From Voacanga thouarsii (lineage: Eukaryota > Streptophyta > Magnoliopsida > Gentianales > Apocynaceae), in NCBI GenBank assembly GCA_026120185.1, contig JANUWF010001625.1, positions 124,001 to 188,000 on the forward strand: 64,000 nt of DNA. Reading direction: 5' to 3'. Below are positions 10,361-22,604 of the stretch, piece after piece; position 1 is the stretch's first letter, and every line of letters starts with the position of its first letter. A program made the translations under genes and the position numbers. The notes under the pieces were generated by a model, which was not told where the DNA came from, did no database searches, and was given only the letters and a program-made list of their open reading frames with translations.

Positions 10361-10589
10361 ATTTATTTCATATTTTGCACTACTGAAATAAAATATTATT
10401 TTAAGCTTATAACAAATTTACTTTATTTGTTGTTTATTCCACATCAGAGTTTGATGTACTTTTGTTATGGATATTGATGTTCTTTCAATATGGATGTATG
10501 ACTTTTGGTATGAATGTACTTTTAATATTATGTAGAATTTCTTTATTAAATATGTGTATGGATTAAATATTGATAATATAATTCTACTT

Positions 10590-11410
10590 ACTAATAGAAA
10601 GCTATCGGTACTTACCAACAAAACAATTTGTTGGTACATACCAATTAAATTTTACAAGTTCTTAGCAACAAAAAATCTGTTGGCATTTACCAATATAAAT
10701 TTTTAGGTAGTTACCAACAGATTTATTTGTTGCTACATACCAACAGAAATTACAAACACAAAATTGCAGGTGCATACCAACAGATTTATCAGTTAGTACA
10801 TACCAACAGCAATCTATAAGTTCTTTCCAACAGATCGCTGTTTGTACGTAACAACAACACCTTGCAACGACTTACCAACAGATTTATCTGTTGCTATATA
10901 CCAACAGAACATGTTTGAAGCACCAACTAAATTATATTTGGTAAGCTATCAATACGCGTTTTCTTTTTCGACATTTACCAACTAAGTACCAACTAAATCG
11001 TTTCTTGGTAATGAATAATAATTACCAACAACAAAAATATACCAACTATGGAATTATTGGAAAATTACCAACAACATTACCAATTAAACAATCAATTGGA
11101 AAAAATACTAACAAAATACACAATTCAAAATTTTCCAACAACTTTACCAACGACATTGTTAATTTGTTGGTAACGTATTAAAATTACCAATAGAAAATAC
11201 TTAATCCCCAAAAAAAATCATTACCAACTGAAATATAATGTTACCAACAATAAAATCTATTGGTAATTATCAACAAACTTAAAAATCTCTTGTTGGTAAT
11301 GCTTTCCAACAAGCATTTTACCTACAAATCAAATTCTATTGGTAATCTGTTGGTAAACTAGTATTACTAATAGAAATTGGACACCTACCAATAGAATTTG
11401 ATAGTTGGTA
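10590..11410. repeat. Subterminal-type array of TACCAACAG / TTGGTAA motifs
   Basis: More than twenty copies of TACCAAC(A/T), often as ACCAACAGATTTATCTGTTG, occur in both orientations over ~800 bases. Dense short motifs at element ends are typical of CACTA transposons, and this array follows the PTTA-like relic. No CACTACAAGAA-type terminus is visible near 11410, so the end appears truncated or mutated. Confidence 0.6.
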
Positions 11411-13160
11411 ATCATGCAAGAGGGTGATAAAAATCCACCTAAGCATCATGCCAAAGCTAAAGAAGGGGGATGGAGATTCAAAGCTCAATCCATAGTGCAA
11501 AGGAAGAACTTAAATTATGAAGGCTATCAATGGAGAATTCATGCTAATCAAGCTACCAAGCCAAGGAAAATGAACACATTAAAGTAGTGGGTGCTAAAAA
11601 CAATATTGGAAAAGCTTCAAGAAGACAAATCAAGAATAAAGAAAGTTGTTAAGTGATGGAGGATCGAAGAAGGGCCAAGAAGATCAAAGCTTTAACAACA
11701 ATTAATATGGAGGGCCAAGGGAGCAAAAGAGGAGGTTGAAAACACAAGAAAAGTCTATTGTGTGGACAAGCTTACCAGGCACCAGGCCTTCTTGGCCTGT
11801 TGGCCAATTTGGGCTACACCAACCCTGCGCCAGGCCCATCTAGAAGACCTACTGCTAGGTATGTTCGGCCACTAGCCCTGTTTTGTGATTTTTTTTCCTG
11901 TTTTATTTTATGTTTATTTCTAATTTAATTCTCACTACTTTTATTATGTAATAGGGATATTTTAGACCTTTGAAATACTCAAATGGCTGAGATTTCATCT
12001 CACCTTTGTTAGGTTTAATCTCACTTGCCAAGAAATTTGCACTGCGTACAACAACCATTTAGAGAAGAGGTTTTCTTGATTTCAAAAGAAGAAAAACATA
12101 ACCTAAAGCTGCTAAATATTACCATGAACCTCCCTAAACTTGTTTTCATCAATTTATTCAACAAAACATCACAATAATTGCAGAAAAAAAACCTTAACGG
12201 CAAGAACACAAAAAATTCAGCCAGCATTAGAGACAGAAAAAAAGAAGAAGTAAAGTTTGTTACCTTCTCAAGTGAAATGGAGAGTTGGGCAGCTCAATAT
12301 ATCAAAGTATCAAGCTTCCCCAAAATGATATTGATCTAGATTGCTACAAAAAAAATAGAAGAAAATGACTGAGGAAAGTGAAAAGTAGAGGTTGTCAGTT
12401 GTATGGAGAGAAAATGGGAGTTGTTTGCCAACGCTAGGGTATTAAAGGAAAGTCTTGATTGGGTCTTCATTTAACCTAGTCAAGATTGACCAATAGGTCA
12501 ATTTAGGGGCTTCCATTTTAATTAAAAGTATTTAGAATATATAAAGTACTATTAGTGCTTTACGATTGTTTCCAAGTAATTTTTCCAAAATTCATAATAT
12601 GCTTTCTCATTCATATAGTGCCTACTAAACAATGAGTTTTCAAAATAGTAATTTTTTTCAAAATGACTTTTAACTCAATATTACCTTCAAATTCTCAAAT
12701 ACAAAATTTATAAATTCCAGAAATCCCTAGACGATATTATTATCATAAAATTACTATTTAAAAAAATAGTTTGGTCAATCAATAAATTTTCAAAATTATA
12801 ATTATTTCTTTATAAAATCAATAAATTACTTATTTAAGGAAAATTTCCAATCTAACACTCAAGCAAATGTTTGTCATGCCTATTCACCCTTTCAAGTGCC
12901 ACCATACACATAAAAATATTTACACATTAATTTCCAATCTAACAATCAAGCAAAAGAGGAAGTTTGAATAAATCATACTTTAAAATTACCTCACTTTTTT
13001 CTCTTAATTTTATATATTTTAAACAAATGATTTTTTGTACATTAAAAAGGTCTTGTGTTTATTTACAATTATCCGCTCTTATATCATAAGGGAAAAATGA
13101 GAAAAATGATTTTCAATCTTTTTAATATGAATTAATATAATAAAAGAATTTTTAAAAAAT
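11411..13160. other. Unassigned AT-rich sequence
   Basis: No gene supported. Positions 11405-11960 contain a purine-rich stretch and the phrase CTGCGCCAGGCCC, recalling the wording of Athila-like LTRs elsewhere in the window. Positions 12240-12480 resemble an LTR-leader style region (GAGAGAAAATGGGAG), but no boundaries can be fixed. Short ORFs at 11405 and 12021 have no domain. Confidence 0.4.
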
Positions 13161-13379
13161 ATAAAAAATCTAATGCGTGGCAGATCCCTCACAGACTACC
13201 ACGTATTAGTCACAGAATAATTGAGAAATTTATTCTTCTGTGGCAGATCGTTGGTAGATTACTACGGATGTGCCATGGAATCACCTCAATTGACCAATTT
13301 CATGATAAATTGCCATAGATCTGCGAGGGAACTAGTAAATAAAAATAAATTTAACATTCTTTTTTATCTCTATTCTACC

Positions 13380-13427
<48 letters not shown>

Positions 13428-14345
13428 CACACATATATTTGATGTATTCACAATCACTATACATTAAATTACACTCAAAAGGCTCAAAGAAATATTTCAA
13501 AATAAGTGGCATGCTTATATTTGCTATTTGTTGTTACACGTGTAATTTACTTCATAATTACAAGTAATTAACATATGAATATTATAAAAATCTATAAACA
13601 ATAAGGTAGTGTTTCAAAAATGGAGATAAAGGAGTACAAAAATTCATATTTGTTCTCAATAGGTATTGAATTAGAATTAATATGAAGCAATATAACAAAA
13701 AAATTGGCAAAAAATGTAAAAAATCAAATTCGTGGCAGATCCCTCGCAGACTGCCACGGATTATCCACGGAATAATTGAGAAATTTATTCTTTCGTGGTA
13801 AATTCGTGGCAGATTGCTACGAATTTGCCACGGAATCAACTCAATTGACCAACTCCGTGGCAAATTGCCTCGGATTTGCAAGGGAACCAGCAAATAAAAA
13901 TAAATTTAACATTTATTTTATCTTTATCTTTCTTAACACATTTTTTATATATTCTCAGTCATTATACATTAAAAGTAACATGCTTATTTTACTAGTTGTT
14001 ACAGATATAATTTACTTTATGAACAGAAATAACATATGAATATTATTGTAGTCTATAAACAATAAGCTAGTGTTTAAAAAATGAGATAAAGGAATACAAA
14101 AATTCATATTTGTTCCTAATAGTTCTTGAATTAGAATTAATATAAAATAATTGACAAAAATGTAAAAAATCAAATGCATGGCAGCTCCCTCATAGACTGC
14201 CACAGATTAGCCACGGAATAATTGATAAATTCATTTAGTCGTGGCAAATTCATGGCAGATTGTTACGGATTTGGCACTGAATCAACTCAATTGACCAATT
14301 CCATAGCAGATTGCCATGGATTTCTGAGGGAACCAGTAAATAAAA
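13160..14345. repeat. Three spaced copies of a GTGGCAGATCCCTC / TGCCACGGATT repeat
   Basis: Copies lie at about 13168-13355, 13722-13910 and 14163-14345. Each has GTGGCAG(A)TCCCTC, AGACTGCCACGGATTA, GAATAATTGA, a central TTGCCACGGAATCA, CAATTGACCAA and an ending GGGAACCAG(C)AAATAAA. The motifs form partial inverted repeats (GTGGCA / TGCCAC). Spacing is about 555 and 440 bases with AT-rich spacers that are also partly alike. This may be the subterminal region of another DNA transposon; that is inference. Confidence 0.7.
13382..13424. repeat. (CA)n microsatellite
   Basis: An uninterrupted run of about 21 CA dinucleotides. Confidence 0.97.
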
Positions 14346-14379
14346 TTTTAAAACACATTTAATTAGTAATTGTAGTTGA

Positions 14380-15125
14380 GGATATTTTTACTATATGATT
14401 TTGTGTTGAATTATTTCTAAACTTATGGTATTCCAATTCTCAATATTTGATTACTTGATTCTATGAGTCAAATCAATTAGCCCAGGACTAATTAATTAAA
14501 TATCTTGTGACCTCTTAATTTACTTTACAAACTAGATTAAGGGAAAAACTTTGTAATTAAAGAGTGGTTAATATCGCCTAGAATATTGGGGTATTATTTT
14601 CTTCCATTAGAAAGACTTTTATGTTGCTTAGAATATGGAGATATTAATTGTTTAATTGAGTTGTTTCTAATGCTTCTTAATTTTAATTGGGGAGGTAGAA
14701 CATACTATTTGATTAATCTAAGAATAGAATTTCATGACTTGCAAAACGAGTGAAATTTGCTTTTGAAACTCAAATTGGTATTTAGGATTGGGAATTAATT
14801 ATATGAAAGATATATTCTTCACTTGTGATATTTTTTCACTACTTGTCTTTTCTTCTTATTCTTACTCCTTAATTATCTTTGTGACTTTTCTTGTGTGACT
14901 TGATTTTCTCTAGTGCATGTAGTTTACTTGCTTTTATTTCTTTATTTTATTGGCAAAACAATAAAGACTAGGGTAAAATACAGTAGGAGCCTACGTTTCT
15001 TTGGACTTGACAATTCCTATTTCCTATACTATAAAATATTTATACGTATCCATATGTGTGGTTTTAGTGGTAGCATTTTAATTAAAACTTCATTGATTGT
15101 GGCCCCTTGTTGTTAATTTTCCAAC
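14380..15125 (+). repeat. Possible eroded Athila-like LTR
   Basis: The order of phrases resembles the plus-strand LTR at 52560-53368: GATTACTTGATT, then CGCCTAGAATATTGGGG, then CTTTGGACTTGACAATTCC, ATACGTATCCATATGTGTGG. In the LTR the counterparts are TTGATTACTTGTGC, CCTAGAAGATAGGGG, TTGAGGATCGACACTCG and CATATGTGTGATTTGGG. Similarity is weak, and no primer site follows. Confidence 0.3.
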
Positions 15126-15974
15126 ACTACAAAACACACATCAAATATAAACATAGAATTTTAAGTTAATATTTGTTCTATGATTGTATGACTAGTTCTC
15201 ATTTTGGGTTTTAGTAAATATAGATTATGGTAAAAATAACTGAGAGTGAAAGCAAGGTAATACAAAAGCTAAAAAATTCATTATTATTGTATTTACTAGG
15301 GATTTATATTAAGTTGTCAAAAGAATGAAAAGAAAAATATTAAGAGTAACGTAACGTAAAAACTACAAAATCTTCACTACAAATCCTTACTAGGCATTTG
15401 CTTTACCTAACTACAAGAAATAGAAAAAGAAAATGAATTGAAAAAATTGAGAGAATAAAGAGGGTAATGCAAAAGCTTAAAATCTCTACTTTCTCTCTTT
15501 GTTAGACGATTACATTACACATCTAAAGTAAGCCTATAGACGAGTCTTATGTTTAATAAATGGATTTGGTAGTTAGGAGGCCATAGAACATGGAATTAAC
15601 TCATTAGGCCTCCCTTACATGAATCACTTCATTCACATTTGAAACTTAAAGAATCAATATGGAACACTTTGACTAAGCATGTACTTGGTTATTCAATTTC
15701 GTTGGCATTAGCTAAAGAGGATTTTACCTATGGTTTTAGACATGATTATTACATCAAAGGGAAAATAATACTTATTTTAACTTCCCTAAGCCACCTAGTG
15801 AGCTTACTATGGATGCCCCAAGACAAAAGACTAGCGGCCTAGGGAAGTTCAAGTACCATAGGTATCCTAGAACACTTTAATCTTGCCTGAATTCTAGAGG
15901 ATAGGTAGCCTAGGGAAGTCTAAGAACCCTTGGCTTCCCAAAGCATGTCCTATTGGCCATTTTCCAGAAGGTAG
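15126..15974. other. Unassigned, with CCTAGGGAAGT words
   Basis: No gene supported. Positions 15778-15960 repeat CTTCCCTAAG/CCTAGGGAAGT several times. The ORF at 15639-15842 has no recognisable domain. Confidence 0.4.
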
Positions 15975-16867
15975 ATATGAATGACTAAAACGAAAAATAT
16001 CAAAGAAAACGCAACGAAAAATTTTTCAGTTTTCTGAGCCACATTTAGGAGAGAGTACTTACTTTTCCTTATTGGTCGTGGTTTAAACGACATAGGGACG
16101 GGTTACCTTTGAACTTCTTGCGTTGGAGGGGGAAAGGGAGAGGGACGTGCATGCCATTCAATAGGAACTCCTGCCAATCTTCTACCCTTATGCATCAAGC
16201 ATCTCCAAGCTTCTTGTCTTCGTCTTCTGAAGTATGACTCTACCTTGCTTTTGGGTTAGCTTCGTGATGGCTCCTTTTGGATAATTAAAATCCTCTTTAG
16301 AGAGAAGGAAGAGAAAAGGCGAAAGCCACAGAGAGAGGAAAAGATGGCACACTTCGGAAGAAAAAACTCAGGAAGAACAACTTGATAATTTTTTCCTCCT
16401 TATGTCACTATATTCGGCCAGCCTAGGGCTTTCTCAAGACCTAATGCCTGAAAACATGAAGCCCTAATAGGCTAGGTGCCCTGCCCAAAACCAATTCAAG
16501 ACTGGCCCAATCCGCTTAATTAAATAATTATCTTTTCTGGGCCTCATTAAATACCCAAGACTAAATAGTTAATTCTAATTGGACTCTTAATATACGCCAA
16601 CATATATAAACCCATTTAATTAAATTATTCTAGCTGGATTCTCCTAATTAATTAATTACCTTTTCTAGGCCTCATTAAAACCCGAGACTAATTAATTAAT
16701 TCTAATTAGACTCTTAGAATAAATTTTATTTCTCTTCTAAATAATTATCTATTAAATCTAGATTGTGTCTAAACAACACCAAGGTAACTTGAGCTCCTCC
16801 GGAGACCAAGAGACATTTATTCATGGCTACTAAAATGACCAAAATGGCCTTACTATTAAATAGCCGC
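15975..16867 (-). repeat. Copia C 3' LTR, first piece
   Basis: Non-coding sequence with TTAATTAA-rich direct repeats (GGGCCTCATTAAATACCC at 16540 and AGGCCTCATTAAAACCCG at 16668) and a leader-like purine stretch (16290-16360). Its right edge is the Athila-1 insertion. I join it to 49414-50330 because those two flanks carry the imperfect 5 bp duplication and complete one LTR-like unit before a copia polypurine tract. The left edge is uncertain. Confidence 0.55.
16611..16620 (-). promoter_or_regulatory. Candidate TATA box of copia C LTR
   Basis: Minus strand reads TTTATATATG. The position, upstream of the leader-like purine stretch in the element's orientation, would suit an LTR promoter, but nothing else supports it. 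Confidence 0.3.
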
Positions 16868-17510
16868 TGATGCATAAATTTTGGGAGTATAAAAATCATC
16901 AAATAAAAATCCATCCCTTAGTCAAGTATTAAATAAAACATTAATCCCAAAAAATACACACACGAGCTAGTATACTCATCGTAAGCATAGTATATGAAAT
17001 TAACGACTATCGTTCCTCAAAGGAATAAGTATACATAAATCACTTTTTATTCATTGTTTAACTGACCCAATAAAGTAAGAGAATAATAAAAAGAAAATTA
17101 AAGAAATATATACAACTCAAGGATGTAGGTTTCCGCAATTTAGACAATTATTATAAAAAATATGATAATGAACCAACTAACAATTCTCTCAATTAATTAT
17201 CATCTTGGTATCATGAAGGAATGTAAAGTAAAATTCAATCGTTAGTTAAATCCTGAATTCACCTAAATAAATTTCACTTTCGTGTCAATCCATGGAATCC
17301 TATATTTTGATTAATATTAACAGATTTGTGAATCAAGCTAACATAACCAAAATATACATTAAACTCATCATTATATTTTGATTAAATTAGCAGATTTGTC
17401 AACCAAGCCATCCTAACCAAAATATACATGAATCTTAATTCCTTACAACCATGAAATTAACAAATGACCTTATGTCAAGGTGACATCAACTTAACATTTG
17501 ATCACTTTTT
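16868..17510 (-). repeat. Athila-1 3' LTR, first piece
   Basis: It begins TGATGCATAAATTTTGGG and parallels 47810-48445 (TGATGCGTAGATTTTGGG, then CTTAGTCAAGT, TACTCATCG, TCATTCATTGTTTAAC, CAACTCAA, GATGTAGGTTT). The match ends at GATCACTTTTT, where the copia composite begins. It resumes at 40911 with TTCTGAAGTCC, against TTCTAAAATCC in the 5' LTR. Confidence 0.9.
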
Positions 17511-19228
17511 TATTGGGTATCTCAGGCTCGTATCCTATACGGCGCAGTGGAAAATAAAATGAGACACCATCCCAAGACCCGTCTATATGTGGAAAACAAG
17601 ATATAAAGATAATAAAGGTAGCAGTTTTTTACCTTTGTTTGATCATCCGAAGAACAAAAATTTCTTCTCCAAGTTGAGGTGTGATCCAGCAATCCTCGTG
17701 ATCAACCTCCAAGTGAGTTGAACATCTAATCACTATAATCACAGTGTGTGATTATCTCTAATAGCAATCCACACAGAGGAATACTCAAGCACCAAACTTT
17801 CATGTGCTAGCAGAAACAAGATGGCGGCTAAGGTTGTTTCTCAAGACAATCGAGAGAGATAGAAAGAAGAGAAGGTCAAATGTTGTTGGTTTTTCGCGTG
17901 TCACTTTTTAGCTAGGGTTCCGTGTGTCTTGTTAATATGTCACACGAAATTTCCCTTCCCAAAACTGAGAATTCTAATCCTATTAGAATTTTCTAATTGT
18001 AATTGGAAACATCATGTTCTCACAATTACAACTTGGACCACAAATTATAACTAATTATAATTCGTCCACAATAACTTCCCTTTCCCTCAATTAACCCCAT
18101 TATGTTATCAAATAAATCTTGAGTATATAATCCTCTATTGTGTGTGACCTATTAGGTTTTCCAATCAATTGGTAGTGAACATGAATTAATTCAAATGTCT
18201 TTGAGATTAATAATCCATAAATAATTAGAATTAATCATATTAATTCTAATTAGGATTGGTTTATTAATTCATGAATTAATAAACCCATATTCCCAGATCA
18301 TGAGTAGTATCTAGCAACACATCATGACCACCCAAAAGTCTAGAAAGTCAAGCAGCTTGACATGAACTATTCAATAACAAACATTAGTGCAATTAACTCC
18401 TTTCACCATACAATATCTCATTCGGTATGGAGTACGGAATTAGTACCAACTCCCTCCAAAATTAATTCTGGCCCGAATACAATAGTACTTGTACCAGAAA
18501 CCCATTACTCTAGATGTATAATAATTGGATCTGTTTTCAATACACAATCGCCTTGGCCAAGGACTTTATGAGTAGTAATTCCTACAAGTGGCTGTGGGAT
18601 ATTTGCCCCTACTATTAGGGGTGGTGAATCCTTTATTAACCCTTTCAACTACTTTCGTTAACCTCACAATGTACCCGATATCTATCCCATAGGTAGCCCT
18701 CGATCGAGCTCTTGAGATTAGAATCAAAGTACAAAGCTCAACAAACAAAGTACCTTGGAGATCTCAAGTCTAAGGATACTTGCACGTTTGCTACATTGAG
18801 ATTATATCACTGGTACTAATTAGTTATCCATGTGATTATCTCAAAGCTAGGTTATCGAATGAACTTGTTCCATTAATAAGCATCCATGTGTTAACTTTGA
18901 GTGTCTCAATACTCACGGTTATGAGAACCACTGCCTGATCAAATCAGGAAGTCTAACACATGTTAGTCTTAACGCATTAATGATGTCCTGTCTTATTAAT
19001 ACTATGACTAGTGACTATTTAAGTACTAATACCATCTAGTGTAGTAGGAATATCATATCATGATCTCTATGATGATTTCCTTAGCACAGTGTTGTACTAT
19101 GGACTTTATCGAATAGTTATGTTACTTAAAGTAAACAAAAGAAACTGTAAGATAAATAATCCTTTTATTAAATTAAAATGTGTCATATACAATGTACAAG
19201 TGATTGCCTCCCGGCCACAACACTAACA
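17511..19228 (-). repeat. Copia A 3' LTR
   Basis: It aligns along its length with 20904-22589 and 39184-40905. It reads TATTGGGTATCTCAGG at the low end (the TG terminus has become TA) and ends CAACACTAACA next to a polypurine tract. Characteristic inner words are CACAGTGTGTGATTATCTC and CATGACCACCCAA. Confidence 0.9.
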
Positions 19229-19243
19229 AACTCCCACTTGCAC
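19229..19243 (-). other. Polypurine tract of copia A
   Basis: Minus strand GTGCAAGTGGGAGTT lies immediately before the 3' LTR start (TGTTAGTG). This is the typical position and composition for copia plus-strand priming. Confidence 0.85.
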
Positions 19244-20903
19244 TAAAGCCAATCATTCATGTATCTAATACCGAATGACTCAATATGACAATCATGTTTC
19301 TTTTGGAATAGTTCTTTCGTAATCGTGTCAGCTATGTTCTTATCTGTGAGAACTCTCTCTATCTTTAAATCATTCTTATCTACAATCTCCCGGATCAGAT
19401 GATAGGGTTGAAGTATATGCAATAATCTCTTGGTTGGAACGTTTCCAACTTATTGCCCTTCCACACAACTTGACCACGTAGTCGGATTGTGATTTGAAAT
19501 CATCTTTGTCAGTTTGAAAACTGGCATCAGTATACCCTATTTTCAAATTACCTTCTCCATATACTAAGAACATATCCTTAGTCCTTTGTAAGTACTTAAG
19601 AATGTTCTTTACAGCGGCCTAATGACCCTCACCAGGGTCAGATTAGTATATGCTCGTGCAACTGAGAGCAAAAGATACATCGGGCCTAGTACATATCATA
19701 GCGTACATGATAGATCCAACTGCCGAGGCATATGGAATCTTACTCATGTGATCCCTTTCAACTTGTGTCTTGGGAGGCATCGACTTTGAAAGGCTTACAC
19801 CATGGGACATGGGTAAGAATCCCTTTTTGGATTAATCTATGCTAAACCTCTTTGGCACTTTATCTATGTATGTAGATTGCGAAAGACCAAGCAACCTTTT
19901 GGATCTATCTCTATAGATCCTTATTTCAAGAATATAGGTTGCTTTTCCAAGGTCTTTCATGGAGAATTGTTTGGACAACCAAATTTTCACCATTTTCAAG
20001 ACAGGTATATCGTTTCCCATTAGTAATATGTTATCTACATAAAGTGATAAGAAAACGATTGCACTCCCACTGACCTTCTTGTATACACAAGGCTCATCCA
20101 TGTTTTGAATGAAACCAAACTCTTTGATTGTTTCATCGAAATGGATGTTCCAACTCCTAGAAGCCTGCTTAAGTCCATAAATGGACCTTTGCAACTTGCA
20201 CACCTTTGTGCTATCATTGGATGTGAATCCCTCAGGTTATGTCATATACACTTCGTCAGTCATATTTCCATTTAGGAAAGCTGTTTTCACATCCATTTGT
20301 CAAATCTCGTAATTATGATATGTAGCAATGGCTAGGAGTATCCTAATGGATTTCAACATGGCTACTGGCGAGAAGGTTTCATCATAGTCAATACTATGTT
20401 GTTAACGATAACCTTTCGCCACTAGTCGTGCTTTATAGGTAACTAAGTTACCATCCATGTCCATTTTCTTCTTTAAAACTCACTTGCATCTAATAGGTTT
20501 AGTTCCTTTGGGTGGATCAAGCAAAGTCCATACTTAGTTTTCGTACATGGAATCCATCTCTAACTTTATAGCCTCAAACCATTTGTCAAATTCTAAACTA
20601 TTCAGAACATCCTTGTAGGTAGTAGGCTCATCTTCATCTATGAGCAATACGTCATTATCTATAATGAGAAATCCATATCTCTCAAGTGCCACATGTATCC
20701 TATTAGATCTATGAGGCTCTTGTGTATTAGAAGGTTCATCTATTCTCTCAATAGATGTGGTGTTAGATGGTTGATCCTTGTTTGTTTGATCTTTATGAGC
20801 TTCACTAAGTTTAATCTTACTCCTACTGTCCTCTTTGAGCATGTACTCCTTCTCTAAGAAGACGGCATGCTTGGAAATAAACAATTTCTTTTCGGAGGGT
20901 AGG
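19244..20903 (-). pseudogene. Copia A pol remnant: RT and RNase H
   Basis: Reverse transcriptase and RNase H of a Ty1/copia polyprotein. From high to low coordinates: the linker HAVFLEKEYML and SNTQEPHRSNRI, then KWFEAIKLEMDSMYEN, the RT block KLQRSIYGLKQASRSWNIHF, the catalytic box LYVDNILLMGND, then QFSMKDLG, and RNase H YTDASFQTDKDDF. The second catalytic aspartate of YVDD is Asn. Several frame breaks occur. The upstream end is truncated by the LTR of copia B at 20904, within a codon run equivalent to KLLVSKHAVFL in copia B. Confidence 0.9.
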
Positions 20904-22589
20904 TGCTGGGTATCTCTGGCTCGAATACTAGATGGCGAAGCAGAAAATAAAACGAGATACCCTCCCAGGACCCGTCTATGTGTGGAAAACAAGACATAAA
21001 GAGAGTAAATGTAACAGCTTCTACCTTTGGGTGATCGTGCGAAGAACAAAATTTTCTTCTTCAAGTTGAGGCGCGATCCAACAATCCTCGTGATCAACCT
21101 CCACGTTTGTTGAACGTCAACCCACTATAATCACAGTGTGTGATTATCTCTAATAGTAATTCACACAGAGGAATACTCAAGCACGTAGTTTTCTGTGCTA
21201 GCAGAAATTCTATGTGGTGGCTAGGGTTCCTCTTCAGGATCAAATTGAGGGAGAAGAAGAAAAGGTTTAGGTGGCTACTGTTTTTCTCACGTGAAATCAC
21301 CCTTAGGGTTTTTCGGTTATATCATCATAAAATAAAAAAAAATCACTAAAAATCTGGAATTCTAAAATAATTAGAGTTCCTTAATTGTAATTGAAAATAT
21401 CAAGTTCTCACAATTACAACTTGTACCACAAATTATAACTAATTCTAAATTGTCCACAACAACTTCTCTTTCTCTCAATTAGCCCCACAATGTTATCAAA
21501 TAACATCTTGGGTATATAATCATCTATTGTGTGTGACCTATAAGGTTTCCTAGTCAATTGGTAGAAAATATGAATTAATCCAAACGTCTTTGATATTAAT
21601 AACCCATAATTAATTAGAATTAATCCTATTAATTCTAATCAGGATTGGTTTATTAATTCATCAATTAATAAACCCACATTCCCAGATCACTAGCGGTATC
21701 TAGCAACACATCATGACCACCCAAGAGTCCCGGAAGTCAAGTGGCTTGACCTGAACCCTTCAATAACAAACTTCAGTGCAATTAACTCCTTTCACCATAC
21801 AATATCTCATTTGGTTTGGAGTACTGAATTAGTGCCAACTCCCTCTAGAAATAATTCTGGCCCGAATACAATAGTACTTGTACTAGGAACCCACTACTCT
21901 AGATGTGTATTAATTGGAACTATTTCCAATACACAATCGCCTACAAGTGGCCGTGAGATATTCGCCCCTACCATTAGGAGTGGTGAATTCTTTATTGACC
22001 TTATCAACTACTTTCGTTTACCTCACAATGTACCTAATATCCATCCCATAGGCGGCCCTCGATCGAGCTCCGGAGATTGGAATTAAAGTACAAAGCTCAG
22101 CAAACAAAGTACCTTGGAGATCTCAAATCTAAGGATACTTGCACGTTTGCTATATTGAGATTATATCACTGGCACTAAATAGTTATCCATATGATTATCT
22201 CAAAGCTAGGTCATCCAATGAACTTGTTCCATTAACAAGCATCCATGTGTTAACTTTGAGTATCTCAATACTCATGGTTATGAGAACGACTGCCTAATCA
22301 AATCAGGAAGTCTAACACATGCTAGTCTTAACACATTAATGATGTCTTATCTCATTAATACTATGACTAGGGACTATTTAAGTACTAACACCACCCAGTG
22401 TAGTAGGAATCTCATATCATGATCTCTATCATGATTCCTTTAACACAGTGTTGTACTATGGACTTTATCAAATAGTCATATTACGTAAAGTAAACAAAAA
22501 GAAACTTTAAGATAAATAATGCATTTTATTAAAATAAAATGTGTCATATACAATGTACAAGTGATTATCTCTAAGGCACAGCACTAACA
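20904..22589 (-). repeat. Copia B 3' LTR (inserted in copia A pol)
   Basis: It begins TGCTGGGTATCTCTGG and ends GGCACAGCACTAACA before the polypurine tract. It is colinear with the copia A LTR, but carries small indels (for example, it lacks the segment TTGGCCAAGGACTTTATGAG near 21940). Confidence 0.9.
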
Positions 22590-22604
22590 AACTCCCACTT
22601 GCAC
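22590..22604 (-). other. Polypurine tract of copia B
   Basis: Minus strand GTGCAAGTGGGAGTT, the same as in copia A, adjoining the LTR start. Confidence 0.85.

Noticed and set aside
20534..21097. 187-codon minus-strand ORF
   Set aside because: Chimera of copia A pol linker and antisense LTR of copia B; an accident of insertion.
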